A DNA stretch of 64,000 nt from Bettongia penicillata ogilbyi (lineage: Eukaryota > Chordata > Mammalia > Diprotodontia > Potoroidae): positions 6,270,702-6,334,701 of the forward strand of contig JAJHZJ010000496.1 in NCBI GenBank assembly GCA_023548195.1, written 5' to 3'. The notes beneath the pieces are model-generated. The model did no database searches and was not told the origin of the DNA. It saw only the letters and a list, made by a program, of their open reading frames with translations. This document shows positions 34,260 to 45,315 of this stretch, one piece after another. A program made the position numbers and the translations under genes. Numbering within the stretch: the stretch's first letter is position 1; every line of letters begins with the position of its first letter.

Positions 34260-35560
34260 AAAGGCCCAAATGGTGCACTTTGGTTAGAAATAATCTGATA
34301 CATTTATTTGTCATTAAGAGGTGATTTCACTAAAGCTTTAGTTTAAGGAATAAAGTTGACTTTCCCGATTCAAAATGTGCCTCGATATTTCCTGAACCAA
34401 TTGATGTTTGACACCTAGAGAAATCAGGGATCAGGGAGTTAAATGAGTAGCCTAAATTATTACCCAGGGAGCAAATAACAAAGTAGAATGAGGACCTCTT
34501 ATTCCCAGCTTAACAGTTGTGATCATGACTGTCAGGACCGCTTACTCAAACCCTTGATTACTTTTTCACCTTTTTTTTTTTAATTCAATCCAATACACAG
34601 AAGAGAAGGAAATAAAAACAGAATACAAACTCCCTTTTCCGGACTTTGCCTTGGAAGCTGTGAGGTTGGTGGCACCTTCCTGATCTGCTGTGAGCTGACA
34701 AGCCGGGTGGGGCTGGGCTAATGCATTCTGTCACGAAGTTGACAGTAACCTTATTAAAAATATCCAGAAATAATTTGCTGTGTGGGACACAGTGCATTTT
34801 TCATTTTACTTTAAGCAAAAGATTCTGAAGGATTCATTCCAAGTTAAACTTTTATTAAGGTCACATTTGAAATTGAATTTCTGTTAGTTTCTCTTCCCAG
34901 AGATATGATTGGTTTATGATTATTTTGTATTCGTCTTTGTATTGCACTCTGGATGACAATGAGTTTGTGTATTTTAAAAAGAAAGACATTGACACAGCCA
35001 TTTATAACAATAAAACATTCCTTGGAAATATGACTTGGAACTTAATTTTGCACAGTGATAAATTCTTGAACCAAAGCCTTTTCTCTGATGCCTCATCTGG
35101 CATGAATGCGACTGAATCCTCGATATTCATGTCTAGCTAGACCAAGCTCTTGCATTTTGGCATGTGTCTGGAAGTACCAATCAATTGTGTATCTGTCATC
35201 TGCAGGTCAGCCTAGCCGGGATCAAGGAGACACAGTAACAGAAGGCTGGCACCAGGTGATGATTTCTTTTGACCATGCCAGCTCATGAAGCCATTTACTG
35301 AGGTCTGGAGGGGTTGTGATCTCCATCTGTGGAAGGGCATACTCCTCCTACTGAGGAAATCACCAACCTTTTGAAATACTGAAGTAAGTCATTAATCATT
35401 CCGGAATTAATCAAAATCTTTTTTTATAATGAGGCCAAAAAATATTGTTTTTTTATTACTTTATATTATTTTACTTAATAGTATTCAACATATTTTAAGT
35501 CAGATAAAGTTCTGTTTTTCACTCTTATCAACTCTGGAGCTAAAAGAGAATGCTATAGTA
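34260..35560. other. Repeat-poor stretch
   Basis: No recognised family; a T run at 34571-34580. 34620-34760 is GC-richer. Short open frames such as 34916-35140 have no supporting signals. Confidence 0.4.
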
Positions 35561-35565
35561 CAATG

Positions 35566-35820
35566 TTTGCAATGAGAACAACTAGGATTTATATAGCACT
35601 TTAAAGTTCGCAAAGAGATTTATATATGTTATCTAATTTAGGCCTTACAAGTCCCCTGCAAGGTAGTTACTGTCATTTTACAAGTAGGGAATCTGAGACA
35701 GAAAGAATTTAAGTGACTTGCCCAATGTTACAGAGCTAGTAAGTGTTTGAGACAGGATTTGAACTCAGGTCTTCCTGACTCCAAGTCTAACAATCTATTC
35801 ACTGTGCCACCTAGATCCTA
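35566..35820 (-). mobile_element. Marsupial SINE, full length
   Basis: 'atttatatagcactttaaag', 'aagtgacttgcccaatgtta', 'gatttgaactcaggtcttcc' and 'ttcactgtgccacctagatc': one of the best-kept SINEs here. Confidence 0.88.
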
Positions 35821-35849
35821 ACTCAACCCCTTTATTTAATGAGTAAAAA

Positions 35850-36012
35850 ATAGCTGAGTGTTAGGTATGAAGCAGTGGGTAACCACCCTTGTATACCAGC
35901 AGCGAGACCTTGGGCAGATCAGCTGTCTTCTCTGGGTCTTGGTTTCTTAATCTCTAAAATGAAATGTTAGACTCCTGTTCCTCTCTAACTCTGGGATCCT
36001 CTGATCCTTTGA
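35850..36012 (+). mobile_element. MIR-like SINE
   Basis: 'gcgagaccttgggcagatca', 'ttaatctctaaaatgaaatg' and 'ctctaactctgggatcctct' (end). Confidence 0.65.
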
Positions 36013-36107
36013 AAGGGAGGTTTGGTCATTCCTTCAGGATCACAGAGATAGTGCGTGGCATGCTGAAACCATAAAAATATCTCACATAAATAATTCTTTT
36101 GATTTTG

Positions 36108-36109
<2 letters not shown>

Positions 36110-36159
<50 letters not shown>
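36110..36159. repeat. (TG)n microsatellite
   Basis: About 25 uninterrupted TG units. Confidence 0.97.
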
Positions 36160-36160
<1 letters not shown>

Positions 36161-36254
36161 GAGGGAAGTACAGAACTGGGGATTCCACCAGTAAGATAAT
36201 TCTCTTTGCCAATGTAGGCTGACCCCTATTCTGCAACTTCTAAGAGCTGGTTGG

Positions 36255-36405
36255 GGCACTCAATGTTGAAATGAGCTGTTCAAGGACGCAAAAACAGCAG
36301 TATCTGAGGTAGAATTTGTCCATGGTCAGGCAACTAGAAAATATTGGCTCTAGATCTCCTAAATCCAACATCTGGAGTTCTTTTCACCACATCATGCTGC
36401 CTTAC
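36255..36405 (-). mobile_element. MIR-like SINE
   Basis: 'atggtcaggcaactagaaaa', 'tctagatctcctaaatccaa' and 'ttttcaccacatcatgctgc'. Confidence 0.6.
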
Positions 36406-36409
36406 ATTT

Positions 36410-37675
36410 CTACAGTTATTGGGTAATTAGCAAAAAAAGCATAATTATAGCCTATTTGTTATCTCACTCCTATTCAGGATGCTCTGGAAGTTTCATGACT
36501 TTGTTGATTTCAGCATATGTATAACTAAAAAAAATGACATGCCAAAATTTTCAAGGTTTTAGGACATTGATTACTGTCTGCAAAAGTAAACAGAGGCTGC
36601 CATGTTGTAAGAGAATATCATTTGGACTAAGGAATGCTTGTCTATCAGCAGTAAAAATCTGTGTGTATGTGTATGTGCATGCATGTTTATATATATACAT
36701 ATACATGTATATGTGTGTTTTATGTAAATATATGTCATCTTTAGGAAAGTGGGCCACTGGGGATGCAGATGGGACAGCTGTGCTCCTTAATTGTATCAGA
36801 ATTAATAAAATGCAACTTTTACAACCCATTTGCAACTTACCGCTGGGGAATATGTTTTATTGCCACTTTGGGTGTCTTTTAGTTAATAAAGTCTTGCCTT
36901 TTGAATGTAAGTGTTTGGCTTCAAATCCCAGATACAAGTTTATTAAAAATTGTGATAGTTCTTTGAGACTATAAAATGAAATGAAGTGCATAGAATGGGG
37001 GTTTCCAATGCTTGACTTTAAAGCCATTTTTTACATGACTAATTTCAATATTTCCAATATTTCCAGACTGTTGTTGAATTCAAATAATTATGAAATATTT
37101 AACCAGTCAAGACATAATCTATCATTTTGGACTTAGAAATGTTTTCTCTTCCTTTCTTAGACATGTTAAAACAAGATCAGATGGACTTCTCAAATTAATA
37201 CCTTTCCCTAATGATTATACAAATAATATCTTTTTGAAATTCACAATCATTATTTTAAATTCCCAGTTAGCAACTCTTAAACATAATGGCACCTTCAGTG
37301 AGACCCACATGGAAAGACCCTGAAGCTAAAGGTATTTGAAAAGTTAGGTCAAAATAAATCCCTTTTCTGTTGAATTTTGAACTTCTGAGACAAGAGATGA
37401 AGTAATGCTTTACTTCTCATTAGTCTGATACTAACATTTCCTCCATTATTATGTAAACTAGGGGCATGGGCTACTGGAAATGTAGTGTGTACATAACCCT
37501 GGGGGACTCTCCAAAGTGAATATTTGGTCATGAGTTAGAAGATGTTAGACAACGGGACTAAGAGTTCTAAACTCTGCACATTAGTGCTGGTCCTAAACAA
37601 TATGGTGGGATTTGTCTTCTACAAACCCAGCATCCCCTTATGGTGTCCCTTCTCCTCACTGTACTCTGTGCTCCC
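36410..37675. other. Mostly unexplained; GT/AT tract at 36655-36735
   Basis: Contains a TGTGTATG/TATATA tract. The remainder is AT-rich without a recognised repeat or exon. Confidence 0.4.
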
Positions 37676-37679
37676 TTTA

Positions 37680-37880
37680 CTCAGTGGAATATAATCAATA
37701 GAACACAAGGTCTGGAGTAAGAGACCCTGAGTTCACATCTAACCTCTGATTATTCCTGCATATTATGTGAGGAATTATGGCAATCACTTGATCTCCTTAA
37801 ACCTCAGTTTCTTTCTCTGTAAAATGAGGGAGATGGTTTAGATGGACCCTGAGGAACTTCTGGCTCTAGATCTATGATTT
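37680..37880 (+). mobile_element. MIR-like SINE
   Basis: 'gaccctgagttcacatctaa', 'cacttgatctccttaaacct' and 'tctggctctagatctatgat' give a full + copy. Confidence 0.7.
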
Positions 37881-37919
37881 TAAGTTTCCAGTTAGGATTT
37901 TTCCTATTTTAGAGTAAGA

Positions 37920-38080
37920 AGTGACTTGAGAAGTTGTCTATTCTAAGCAGTCCCTTCTTTTTTTCTAGGAAACTGAGCCTGAGAGAAGTTAAAGGTCTAA
38001 TTGATGGTGATGCGGTCAGTATCAGAGGCAAGGTTCAAACCTAGATCTCATCTCAATCCAAATCAACTATTATAGCTAGT
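37920..38080 (-). mobile_element. MIR-like SINE
   Basis: 'ggaaactgagcctgagagaa', 'gtatcagaggcaaggttcaa' and 'acctagatctcatctcaatc', inverted relative to its neighbour. Confidence 0.65.
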
Positions 38081-38129
38081 TATTTGTGGGTGTATTATTT
38101 TCGTAACAGACTATAACCTCCTTGAGGGT

Positions 38130-38236
38130 AGCTCATAAGAGAGGAAGGGAAAGAGGAAGAGGAAAGGGGATGGGAGAAAAAGAAGTGGGATAAGAGAAAG
38201 AGGAAGGGACAGGGACAGGGAGAAGAACAGGGGAAG
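38130..38236. repeat. GA-rich purine tract
   Basis: Nearly pure A/G on the + strand (GGAAAG, GGGACA-like units). 38340-38420 holds a small direct repeat of 'cctgcttccatcat'. Confidence 0.85.
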
Positions 38237-38559
38237 GCATTATTTCTTGGAAACAATACAGATCCTCCTGATCCATATCACTCCCTGCGTTACTTGCATC
38301 TGAGCAAATGAAATAAAGAAAGGGACCAAATCTGGCTGCCTGCCTCTATGGTCCTGCTTCCATCATACATATCATTTAATGATATGTCCCTGCTTCCATC
38401 ATTTAATGAGTTCTTCCTGATAACCAACTGGGTAACCAACATCTTGGGGCACCTAAAAATTTAGAAGACATGATGGAAGTCATCAGTAAAGGCTAGAATA
38501 ATTGCCCTTGATTTCTCAGAGGAGAAGGTACTTGAATCAGTCCTTGAAGAATGACTTTT

Positions 38560-38680
38560 GAATCACTCAGTAAGCTTGTATTAAGAAACTATCATGTGCC
38601 AGATACTAGGGACACAAAATAAAAACAAAAAGTTTCTGCCCTCAGGGACTAGGACTGGGAGGGGTAAGTTGAGGACAAGC
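38560..38680 (-). mobile_element. L2 3' end
   Basis: 'actatcatgtgccagatact', 'agggacacaaaataaaaaca' and 'tttctgccctcagggactag'. Confidence 0.7.
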
Positions 38681-38739
38681 TGAATGAGCAGAAACACAGA
38701 GTTGGGTGAGTAGCGGCACAATAAAACAGAATCATACAA

Positions 38740-39345
38740 TATGAGAGTTGGAAGACCTCAGAGGCTATGGAATCCAATCTATACCCACCTCAAAACCCCA
38801 TAATCAGAGAAGAGTTATCCAAGGGTCCTCCATTTGCTTGAGGCAGCCCATTCCACATTCAGATTGCGCTAATGGTTTGGAAGAGCTTCTGATTGACTCT
38901 GCTCAACTTTTACCCCATACTTCTGAATCAGAGCTAGTCTGTTCCCTCTTCTTGTGACAACCCATTAAATCTTGAACATGGCTCTCGTGTCCCTTCTAAC
39001 CCTTCTCTGTTTTTCCAAAGTCCTTCAACCATTTCAACCAGCATAAACTCAGTAGTCTTCACCTTTCTGACTGTCATGCTCTAAGACATTGTCCATCTTA
39101 TCATTGCCTTTCCTGAAGATGGCACCTGGAACTGAGTACAACATTCTAGGTCAGAGACGTTAAACGTATGGCCTTCCGATCTCCTTGTCACGTGTGACAC
39201 TTCCGACTATGGTCCTGAACCAGATCGAAATGTAACTAGGAAATGTTGTGACCTTGTTTCTGTCCATTTTTGGTAGCACTGTTCAAGTGTTTGAATCACT
39301 GTTTGATATGACCAAAGCAGAATGTAGAGAGTCAATCACCTCCTC
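38740..39345 (-). mobile_element. L3/CR1-type LINE, split by another repeat
   Basis: Ordered L3 antisense modules: 'gagagttggaagacctcaga', 'ttgaggcagcccattccaca', 'tctgttccctcttcttgtga', 'ttccaaagtccttcaaccat', 'gatggcacctggaactgagt'. After an insertion at 39153-39300 it resumes with 'gaccaaagcagaatgtagag' and 'tcaatcacctcctcatcctt'. It is the longest L3 here. Confidence 0.75.
39153..39300 (-). mobile_element. MITE-like repeat nested in L3
   Basis: Its reverse complement shares 'acatttcctagttacattt' and 'tctggttcagg' with the + copy at 61618-61808. The ends resemble 'gttaaacg' and 'gtgtttgaatc', consistent with GTGTCAAAC-type inverted ends. The class is inferred. Confidence 0.5.
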
Positions 39346-39594
39346 ATCCTTGGAAGCTGGGTCCCTCTTAATTTATCTCCATTTCACAACAGCTTTTATG
39401 TAGCCACCTATGAAGTATGAGAAGTAATGAGGTGAGGTGAGACCTCATAAGAAAGGGTATCAAAATGAAAAGTACAAGAAATCATTACGAGAAATTTAAT
39501 ATTGAAATATAGAGTGGATAATTATGATTATGTAAAGACACAAAACAGTTGTTACAGTTCTAACTACACTTTGAAACATATTCATTAATGTTCA

Positions 39595-39695
39595 AAGGAT
39601 CATAGGATTTAGTGCTGGAAGGGCCCTAAGAGATCATTTATTCCTATCCCCTCATTTTACAGATGAGAACACTGTGGCCCAGAGTGAGTTATATT
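39595..39695 (-). mobile_element. MIR-like SINE, partial
   Basis: 'ggatcataggatttagtgct', 'ggaagggccctaagagatca' and 'ctcattttacagatgagaac'. Confidence 0.65.
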
Positions 39696-39879
39696 TATAC
39701 CTGATCCATTAGGCAAATGTGATATCTTAACTGTGCATCAATACATTCTTGGCTATATATGATATTATTCCACATTGATGTTTTCCCTTTAGTTTAGCTA
39801 TAAACATTTACAGATAAATTCAACAAACAAAAATATTAAATGAGTCTTTAAATAATGATTTGAATGGGAACGGATGGGA

Positions 39880-40095
39880 GGGCTGATTCGGACATGTTGT
39901 TCCTTAAGTGTAGAGGAAATCACAGTATGAAAACTATCTTATCAATGCAGATCAACAACTCATCTATAACTAATTAATTTTCTTAGATTTCCCTGGGGTA
40001 CTGAGATTCGCCACACAGACACTACACATCGGAGACAAGATTTAAACCTCTATCTTCTTGATTCCAATGAATGCCTACCATGTGTTAATCCGTGA
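39880..40095 (-). mobile_element. Marsupial SINE, 'gaaggtgctg' subfamily
   Basis: 'atcaatgcagatcaacaact', 'catctataactaattaattt', 'ccctggggtactgagattcg' and 'aatgcctaccatgtg' follow the inverse of the SINE at 2955. Confidence 0.65.
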
Positions 40096-40289
40096 TTCCT
40101 CTTCTAAATTACATACTTGGTAGATTTTTTTTTAATGCTTTCCTGTTTATTTGACTCAATCTGGTTACTAATCTATTACTATTTTGAAGAAAATCTATTT
40201 CAATTCTAAAAGAAAGATTATTGGAGCATGAGGGGAAGAGACTCAAATATTGTGAGAAAGCATAAGGGGCTATTTAAAGAGGACTCACA

Positions 40290-40530
40290 GGCCAGGCATC
40301 TCTTCATTTCCTACCCACTCAACTCCTTTGGATTAGACTTCCAGTATGCCCTTTGCTGGATACCTCCTCACCTACCTCTTTCCATCTTTCTTTTATGTGT
40401 TTGTTTTCTCCTATCAGACCATACGCTCCTCAAAGACAAGAACTGCCTTATGCCTTCCTCATATCCCTAGCATGTAGCACACAGTGCCTGGCACATAGTA
40501 GGTACTTCATAAATATTTATTGAATAACTA
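40290..40530 (+). mobile_element. L2 3' end
   Basis: 'ccatacgctcctcaaagaca', 'agtgcctggcacatagtagg' and 'tacttcataaatatttattg'. Confidence 0.85.
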
Positions 40531-40619
40531 ATTATAGAGTTAAAAAAAAGGTGAAAATCAATAGAAGTACATTATCCCTCTCACACTTTTACTTTTTAAT
40601 TTTTAAGTTATTTGCCAAT

Positions 40620-40760
40620 TGTATTATAGTTTACAAAGTGATTTCCTGTACATTATTTTGTTGTTTAATCCATCAAAAAAAATGGTGGCTCTCTGATTTT
40701 TCCCATTTTTATACATGAGGAAACTGAGATAGCTTAATTGGCTTCCTCAAAGTGACAACA
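40620..40760 (-). mobile_element. MIR-like SINE, partial
   Basis: 'tagtttacaaagtgatttcc' and 'tatacatgaggaaactgaga', then it runs into the next SINE. Confidence 0.55.
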
Positions 40761-40761
40761 C

Positions 40762-41545
40762 CTGTTGTTGATCAGTCATTTTTCAGTTTTATCCAACTCT
40801 TCATGACCCCATTTGGGATTTTCTTGGCAAAGATCCTGAAATGTATTGCCATTTCCTCCTTCAGCTCCTTTTACAGATAAGGAAACCAAGGCAAACAGGA
40901 TTAAGTGACTTGCCCACAGCTACAGATTGTCTGAGACCAGATTTGAACATAATCTTTCCCAACTCTGTTGAGGTTAGGATGCTTGGGACCCCAAAATACT
41001 GACACTTCAGGTCCTGCCCAAATGAATTCTACTCCAGCCTTCTTTTAGCCAAAGAAAAACAGTGTATAAAAGATTCACCATGTTGGCTTGACTCTTAAGA
41101 CCATTTGTGACACTTGTATTGACAAGTGGGCCAGGTAGAATCTGAGCTATATTGAATTTGAGCTACATTGAGTCTAAGTACCTTCATGGAGACAAGGATC
41201 TTATATGTACAGAAAGATGGTGGGAGGGATCTAGGGGTGGTTTAGTAGTCTGAGAGGAGGGGGTCTAGGGAGGGTCTTGAGGCTGAGTCTAAAAAGGATC
41301 TTGATGAGACTGAGGTAACTAGAGATCAGAACCAAAAGAGTGGGGTTTTGATAGAATCAAGGATGGGAAGCAGCCAGAGGTGATCTAGAGGTAACGGACA
41401 ATGGAGGGCTAGGCTAGGTTAGGGGTAACAGATTTGGGCATGAAAAGCCAGATTCAGTGGGAAGATTCAAGGAGTGCTCAAGGGGGTTCCCAGAGCCCGT
41501 ATCCCATCAACTCCAGAGCCAGTACCCTGACACATCTAATATGTA
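40762..41545 (-). mobile_element. Marsupial SINE split by a solo LTR
   Basis: Left part 40762-40965: 'catgaccccatttgggattt', 'cttggcaaagatcctgaaat', 'ccaaggcaaacaggattaag' and 'gaccagatttgaacataatc'. Right part 41510-41545: 'actccagagccagtaccctg', the matching end of the same SINE. The LTR-like element between them is younger. Confidence 0.75.
40966..41509 (+). mobile_element. Solo LTR-like element 1 (probable endogenous retrovirus LTR)
   Basis: 544 bases from 'TGTTGAGG' to 'CCCATCA', with TG...CA ends, flanked by the direct repeat ACTC at 40962-40965 and 41510-41513, and cutting one SINE cleanly. A TATA-box-like TATAAAAG sits at 41065-41072, about 100 bases in, which sets the tentative orientation. 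No AATAAA signal is obvious. There are no gag, pol or env sequences nearby, so it would be the relic left by LTR-LTR recombination. A 4-base duplication is typical of class I (ERV1-like) elements. Confidence 0.65.
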
Positions 41546-41744
41546 CTAAAGAACTGTCTCATTTCAAGTCCAAGAGAGATTAAAATATACAATACATCCC
41601 AATGCATCTTGCCTTGCATAATGGAGAAAAAGAGTCTTGCATTTTCCCAAGCAAGCTATCTTTAAATTTATTATTGTCTTTATGGAAAACATGATCCTGA
41701 TACCTTTAAACAACCAGAAACTCAGGTGAAATACAATGGACCAT

Positions 41745-41820
41745 AATAAGGAATGAACATTTATTAAGCTCCAGACTGCATGCCAGACTGCTAAGTGCTT
41801 TACGAAATACACCCATTTGA
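41745..41820 (-). mobile_element. L2 3' end
   Basis: 'gaacatttattaagctccag' and 'gactgctaagtgctttacga'. Short; 41550-41744 shows nothing else. Confidence 0.5.
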
Positions 41821-41864
41821 GACTACTAACTTACCAAAACAGGAAAAGAAAAACAAAATACATA

Positions 41865-42790
41865 TTACCCCCTCCCTTTTTAACTTTAAAAACATTTTAT
41901 TGATATCTCTTCTTTTTAACCTTACATTTATTTCTGAATATTTCATTTTCCCTTACCCTGCCCACTAAATCACCCTTGCTAACAAAGAATGATAAAGACA
42001 AAAAGAGAAGTTTGACAAAACTTTGTGAAATCATGATATCTACCTATTATCCTCCATATCTGCAGGGATAAAACAGAACTGCATTTTCTCATCTTTTCTC
42101 TGGGGTCATTATTAAAATAGGATTTTTAATTCTTTGGATAAAGTTATTATTCTCTACATTTATATTTTTTTATGATTATTTATATCATTTCTGTTTTTGT
42201 TCCTACTTTACTCTGGATCGGTTCCTAAAATTCTTTCCACCTGTGAGAAATGAACCCAGCCAACAAGCCCCTAACTGGGAGAAACATGCTCACCTTAAAC
42301 AAAATAATATTTGTTGGGCAATCAGAAAAGCTTTGATTAATTTCTCCATTCATCCCCCTGAATGAATGGACAGCTCCCAAGTTAGGCAACAGGAAGAGTA
42401 CAGTTGTTCAGATCCATGCCAGCCCTTCGTACTGTTCCAAATTCTGGGCTTCCCACCACACCATATCTGTTGGCCACTTGACTTCAGGTTCTTCTCTCTG
42501 ATAGGCTTTCCCTCAAGTAGTTTGTCAAGTTTCTGACCTTTAATCTGACCCTGTAAGTCATAACTCTGATCACTTAAAGCTGGGAGTCTGAACCTGTGGA
42601 AACAGAACTCCTTCCTTGTTTCCCACACACCCTTCTGTGAATTCTCTATATTTGTCATGGATGTGGCATAGTAGCATCCATTCCATTTGTTTGGATATTC
42701 TCTGGAAACTGGGCACCCACTCTTTTTCTTCCCAGATCTAAGTGCTGCTACAAATATAATGCCTTGCTTTCTGTCTCTAACCTCCTTCTG
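41865..42790 (+). mobile_element. L1 3' UTR split by an LTR-like element
   Basis: Left part 41865-42241: 'cccttaccctgcccactaaa', 'tttactctggatcggttcct' and an end at 'attctttccac'. Right part 42628-42790: 'cttctgtgaattctctatat', 'tggcatagtagcatccattc' and 'gctgctacaaatataatgcc'. The parts join in the order expected of one marsupial L1 3' UTR once the insertion is left out. Confidence 0.65.
42242..42627. mobile_element. Solo LTR-like element 2
   Basis: 386 bases with inverted ends: TGTGAGAAA at the left, TTTCCCACA at the right (one mismatch in nine). Direct repeats CACC flank it (42238-42241 and 42628-42631), and it interrupts an L1 3' UTR. TG...CA ends plus a 4-base duplication fit a class I LTR. 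Neither a TATA box nor AATAAA is clear, so orientation is open, and a short inverted-repeat DNA element cannot be ruled out. The 158-codon minus-strand open frame across it (42350-42826) runs on into the L1 part and is not a gene. Confidence 0.6.
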
Positions 42791-42799
42791 GTTCATTCT

Positions 42800-43390
42800 T
42801 TCTTTTAACAAATGATCAACTATCAAAGTGCAAGTTGATCATATGTTCAAACTTAGTTACTCTTCTACCCTGTGAGGCATTATGGTGTCCAGGGACCTTG
42901 TGAGGAGAAAAGAGGGAGCAGATTGTGATTTCTTCACATTTCTGTATGATGAGTCAAAACCAAATTCATCCTTTAAAAAACAAAACAAAACAATGTCAGA
43001 AAAATAGGAGCTATTGCCTGGATTTTAGATGAGAGCAAGAGAAAGAAAAGTAACTAGGCTACAGAACAGTTGACAGTTTGCTTAATAGGTTTCAGGACTT
43101 ACTCATGGCATTTAGTCCTTACAAACTTGTGTAATTCCCTCCTGTAAGAAAACACCATTGCAGCAAAATGAAAAGGGTGGCTTTTCCAAAGGGCTGTATG
43201 TAGAGCCAAAACATTGATGTCAGATGATGGATTCTTTCTACAAGATCTCTTCCCTAGCTAGGCAGGCTTAAAACATATCTAACACATGGGAAACAAAATG
43301 TTAAAGAGAAAATCAAGGAAAAGAAAGAATGAGAGGAATAAGAAATTAGTGTTGACCAGCAGTTCTCCCAGGCCTAGGAATGCTCAATTT
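42800..43390. other. Unexplained stretch
   Basis: No recognised repeat or exon; an AAAAC-rich patch near 42977-42992. Confidence 0.4.
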
Positions 43391-43394
43391 AGTT

Positions 43395-43580
43395 TAAGGG
43401 TAGATTTATTAGTATCATGCCCAGGGCCTGGGTTCACATCCTGGCTTCATTACTCATTTTCTCGGTGACCTTGGACAATTGATTTCACCTCCCCAGTCCT
43501 TTACTTCCTCATCTATAAAATGAGAGAGTTTGACTCGCTGACCTCTGAGGTCTCTTCCAGCTAAAAATCTATGATCCATG
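43395..43580 (+). mobile_element. MIR-like SINE
   Basis: 'gggcctgggttcacatcctg', 'tttactcatttt'-type decay, 'cctcatctataaaatgagag' and 'cttccagctaaaaatctatg' (end). Confidence 0.72.
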
Positions 43581-43674
43581 GAGGCAGTGGAGAAAGAGGG
43601 GAGGGCAGAAGTCCCCTAGTGAATCATGCATCCCCTGGAGGTTTTCCCAGAAATACTTTCCCAATAACATTGTT

Positions 43675-43800
43675 AATAAATCTTTTGACTTAGCCAACCT
43701 TATTTAAGGGCTTATTATGTGCCATTATGCCAAGCATTGAGAATATAAGGCAAATACAAAAGATCTCCTACCCTGAACAGGCCTACCTTCTACTGTAATT
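43675..43800 (-). mobile_element. L2 3' end
   Basis: 'agggcttattatgtgccatt', 'atgccaagcattgagaatat' and 'aggcctaccttctactgtaa'. Confidence 0.65.
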
Positions 43801-43809
43801 ATCTCACTG

Positions 43810-44261
43810 GGAAATTATGAAATTCTTCTTGAACATTATTCAGACCATCAACCATTTCTAGTTTTTAGGGCAACATTTCTGTTCAAATTACCACCTTCCC
43901 CTCCCAACCTCCCCCATAATATTTTCACACCTAATGTGAACTTTTCATGAACCCCCTTCATGATGTTTGCCCCTATGTTCATGTTTGTATGAGTGGAAGA
44001 GATTTTGTGTGCAAGTTACCAAATTCAAGGTAACCATTTTTTGGTAACCTTTACCATTCTGACTGTCTGATCAAGATTTCCTATATGGTATGGTGGGAAT
44101 GAGAACACTTGGGGTTGGAGGAACTAGGATCAAATTAATAGTACAGCTGGTTCTCTGAAAAAGACTACTCATGACACACTTTTATGTTTAAACTGCATTA
44201 TTAATATTTGCTCCATTATTTTTTTAAATCAAGCTGTAACACAACAGTAAATCAAGCTCTG

Positions 44262-44299
<38 letters not shown>

Positions 44300-44360
44300 T
44301 TTTTTTAGCATTGCTGAATTCTAAGATATAACTGATCCCACTGAACGTTTAACAATGTCT
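43810..44360. other. Unexplained; (CTTTT)n/T tract at 44262-44306
   Basis: A CTTTT repeat passes into a T run of about 23. The rest has no recognised repeat. Confidence 0.55.
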
Positions 44361-44745
44361 CTCAAGAACTGGTATGATCTGGCTCTAGCATACCCCTAGT
44401 GGAAATCCTGCCTCTGACACTTATTATAGAACCATAGGATCATAGAGTTAGAATGGGAAGGAACCTTAGAAGTCAACAAATCCAACTCTTTCAATGTACA
44501 GATACAGAAACTGAGGCACAGAGAGATGAAATAACTTCCCTGGATCACACAGATTGTAAGTGTCTGAGGTAGGATTTGAACTCATTTCTTCCTAATTTAT
44601 CTCTTTAATCTGGTTTTCAGTTCTTTTCAATGCATGCATGGCACTTAATTTCTCTAGGCTTTCCCAGTTTTCACAATTGCTAAATGATATTGGACTAGCT
44701 GACCCTGGTGACCAATTCTAACTCTAAATCCACGATCCCGAGTGT
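44360..44745 (+). mobile_element. MIR-like SINE interrupted by a second MIR
   Basis: Left part: 'gaaatcctgcctctgacact' at 44381. Right part: 'ggcacttaatttctctaggc', 'ttggactagctgaccctggt' and 'ctaactctaaatccacgatc'. Together they make one MIR with an inverted MIR inserted. Confidence 0.62.
44412..44630 (-). mobile_element. MIR-like SINE nested in a MIR
   Basis: 'aggatcatagagttagaatg', 'acagaaactgaggcacagag', 'ggatcacacagattgtaagt' and 'gaggtaggatttgaactcat' in inverse order. Confidence 0.75.
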
Positions 44746-44749
44746 TCTT

Positions 44750-45115
44750 TCTCAACCCCCAGCCTAATCCCTTCCTTACTTGTGATTTGAATTATTTACT
44801 TTGGTGGGGTAAGACACATGGCCCCTTTTTAAAATGCAACATAAACATACTAGCTATACGTTAGAAGCCAACTTTGATTACGAACCATTAAGAATTGCCT
44901 TGATGTAAATTAATTCCCATTCTAGGTGAGGAGAATTGCCAGAAGAGACCATCTTTCTTGTATTTTTTTGTGATGCATTGGTATGTTTCTGAAGGCAGAC
45001 ACTCTTCTCGCCCCATTTACAATTTATGGCCTTTTACATTTGGAAGCCGATCTGTTGACTGAGAATCATGATGTTTGAGAGAAGCCTAATGCTTACAGGA
45101 TGCCTCATGAATATT
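44750..45115. other. Unexplained stretch
   Basis: Nothing recognised. Confidence 0.4.
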
Positions 45116-45117
45116 TC

Positions 45118-45315
45118 AATGTTCAGAATGTCACAGCTGGAAGAACCTTAGCGATTATATCTTCCAATGTCCTCATTACAGATAAAAAAACTGAGTTTAG
45201 AAAAATTAAGAGACTTGACCAGGGCCACCCAGGAGGCTGGTTGGAGAGGTGGGGCTAGAAACCAGGTCTGCTAACTTGCAATTTAGTGTATTTTCTAGTC
45301 CATTACAGCCCGCTA
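45118..45315 (-). mobile_element. MIR-like SINE
   Basis: 'gtcacagctggaagaacctt', 'gataaaaaaactgagtttag' and 'accagggccacccaggaggc'. Confidence 0.7.

Noticed and set aside
40966..42627. The two LTR-like elements as the two ends of one provirus
   Set aside because: Their terminal sequences and target duplications differ (ACTC against CACC), and SINE and L1 DNA, not retroviral genes, lies between them.
42350..42826. 158-codon open frame on the minus strand
   Set aside because: It spans the LTR-like insert and the neighbouring L1 3' UTR, crossing the element boundary. No domain is recognisable.
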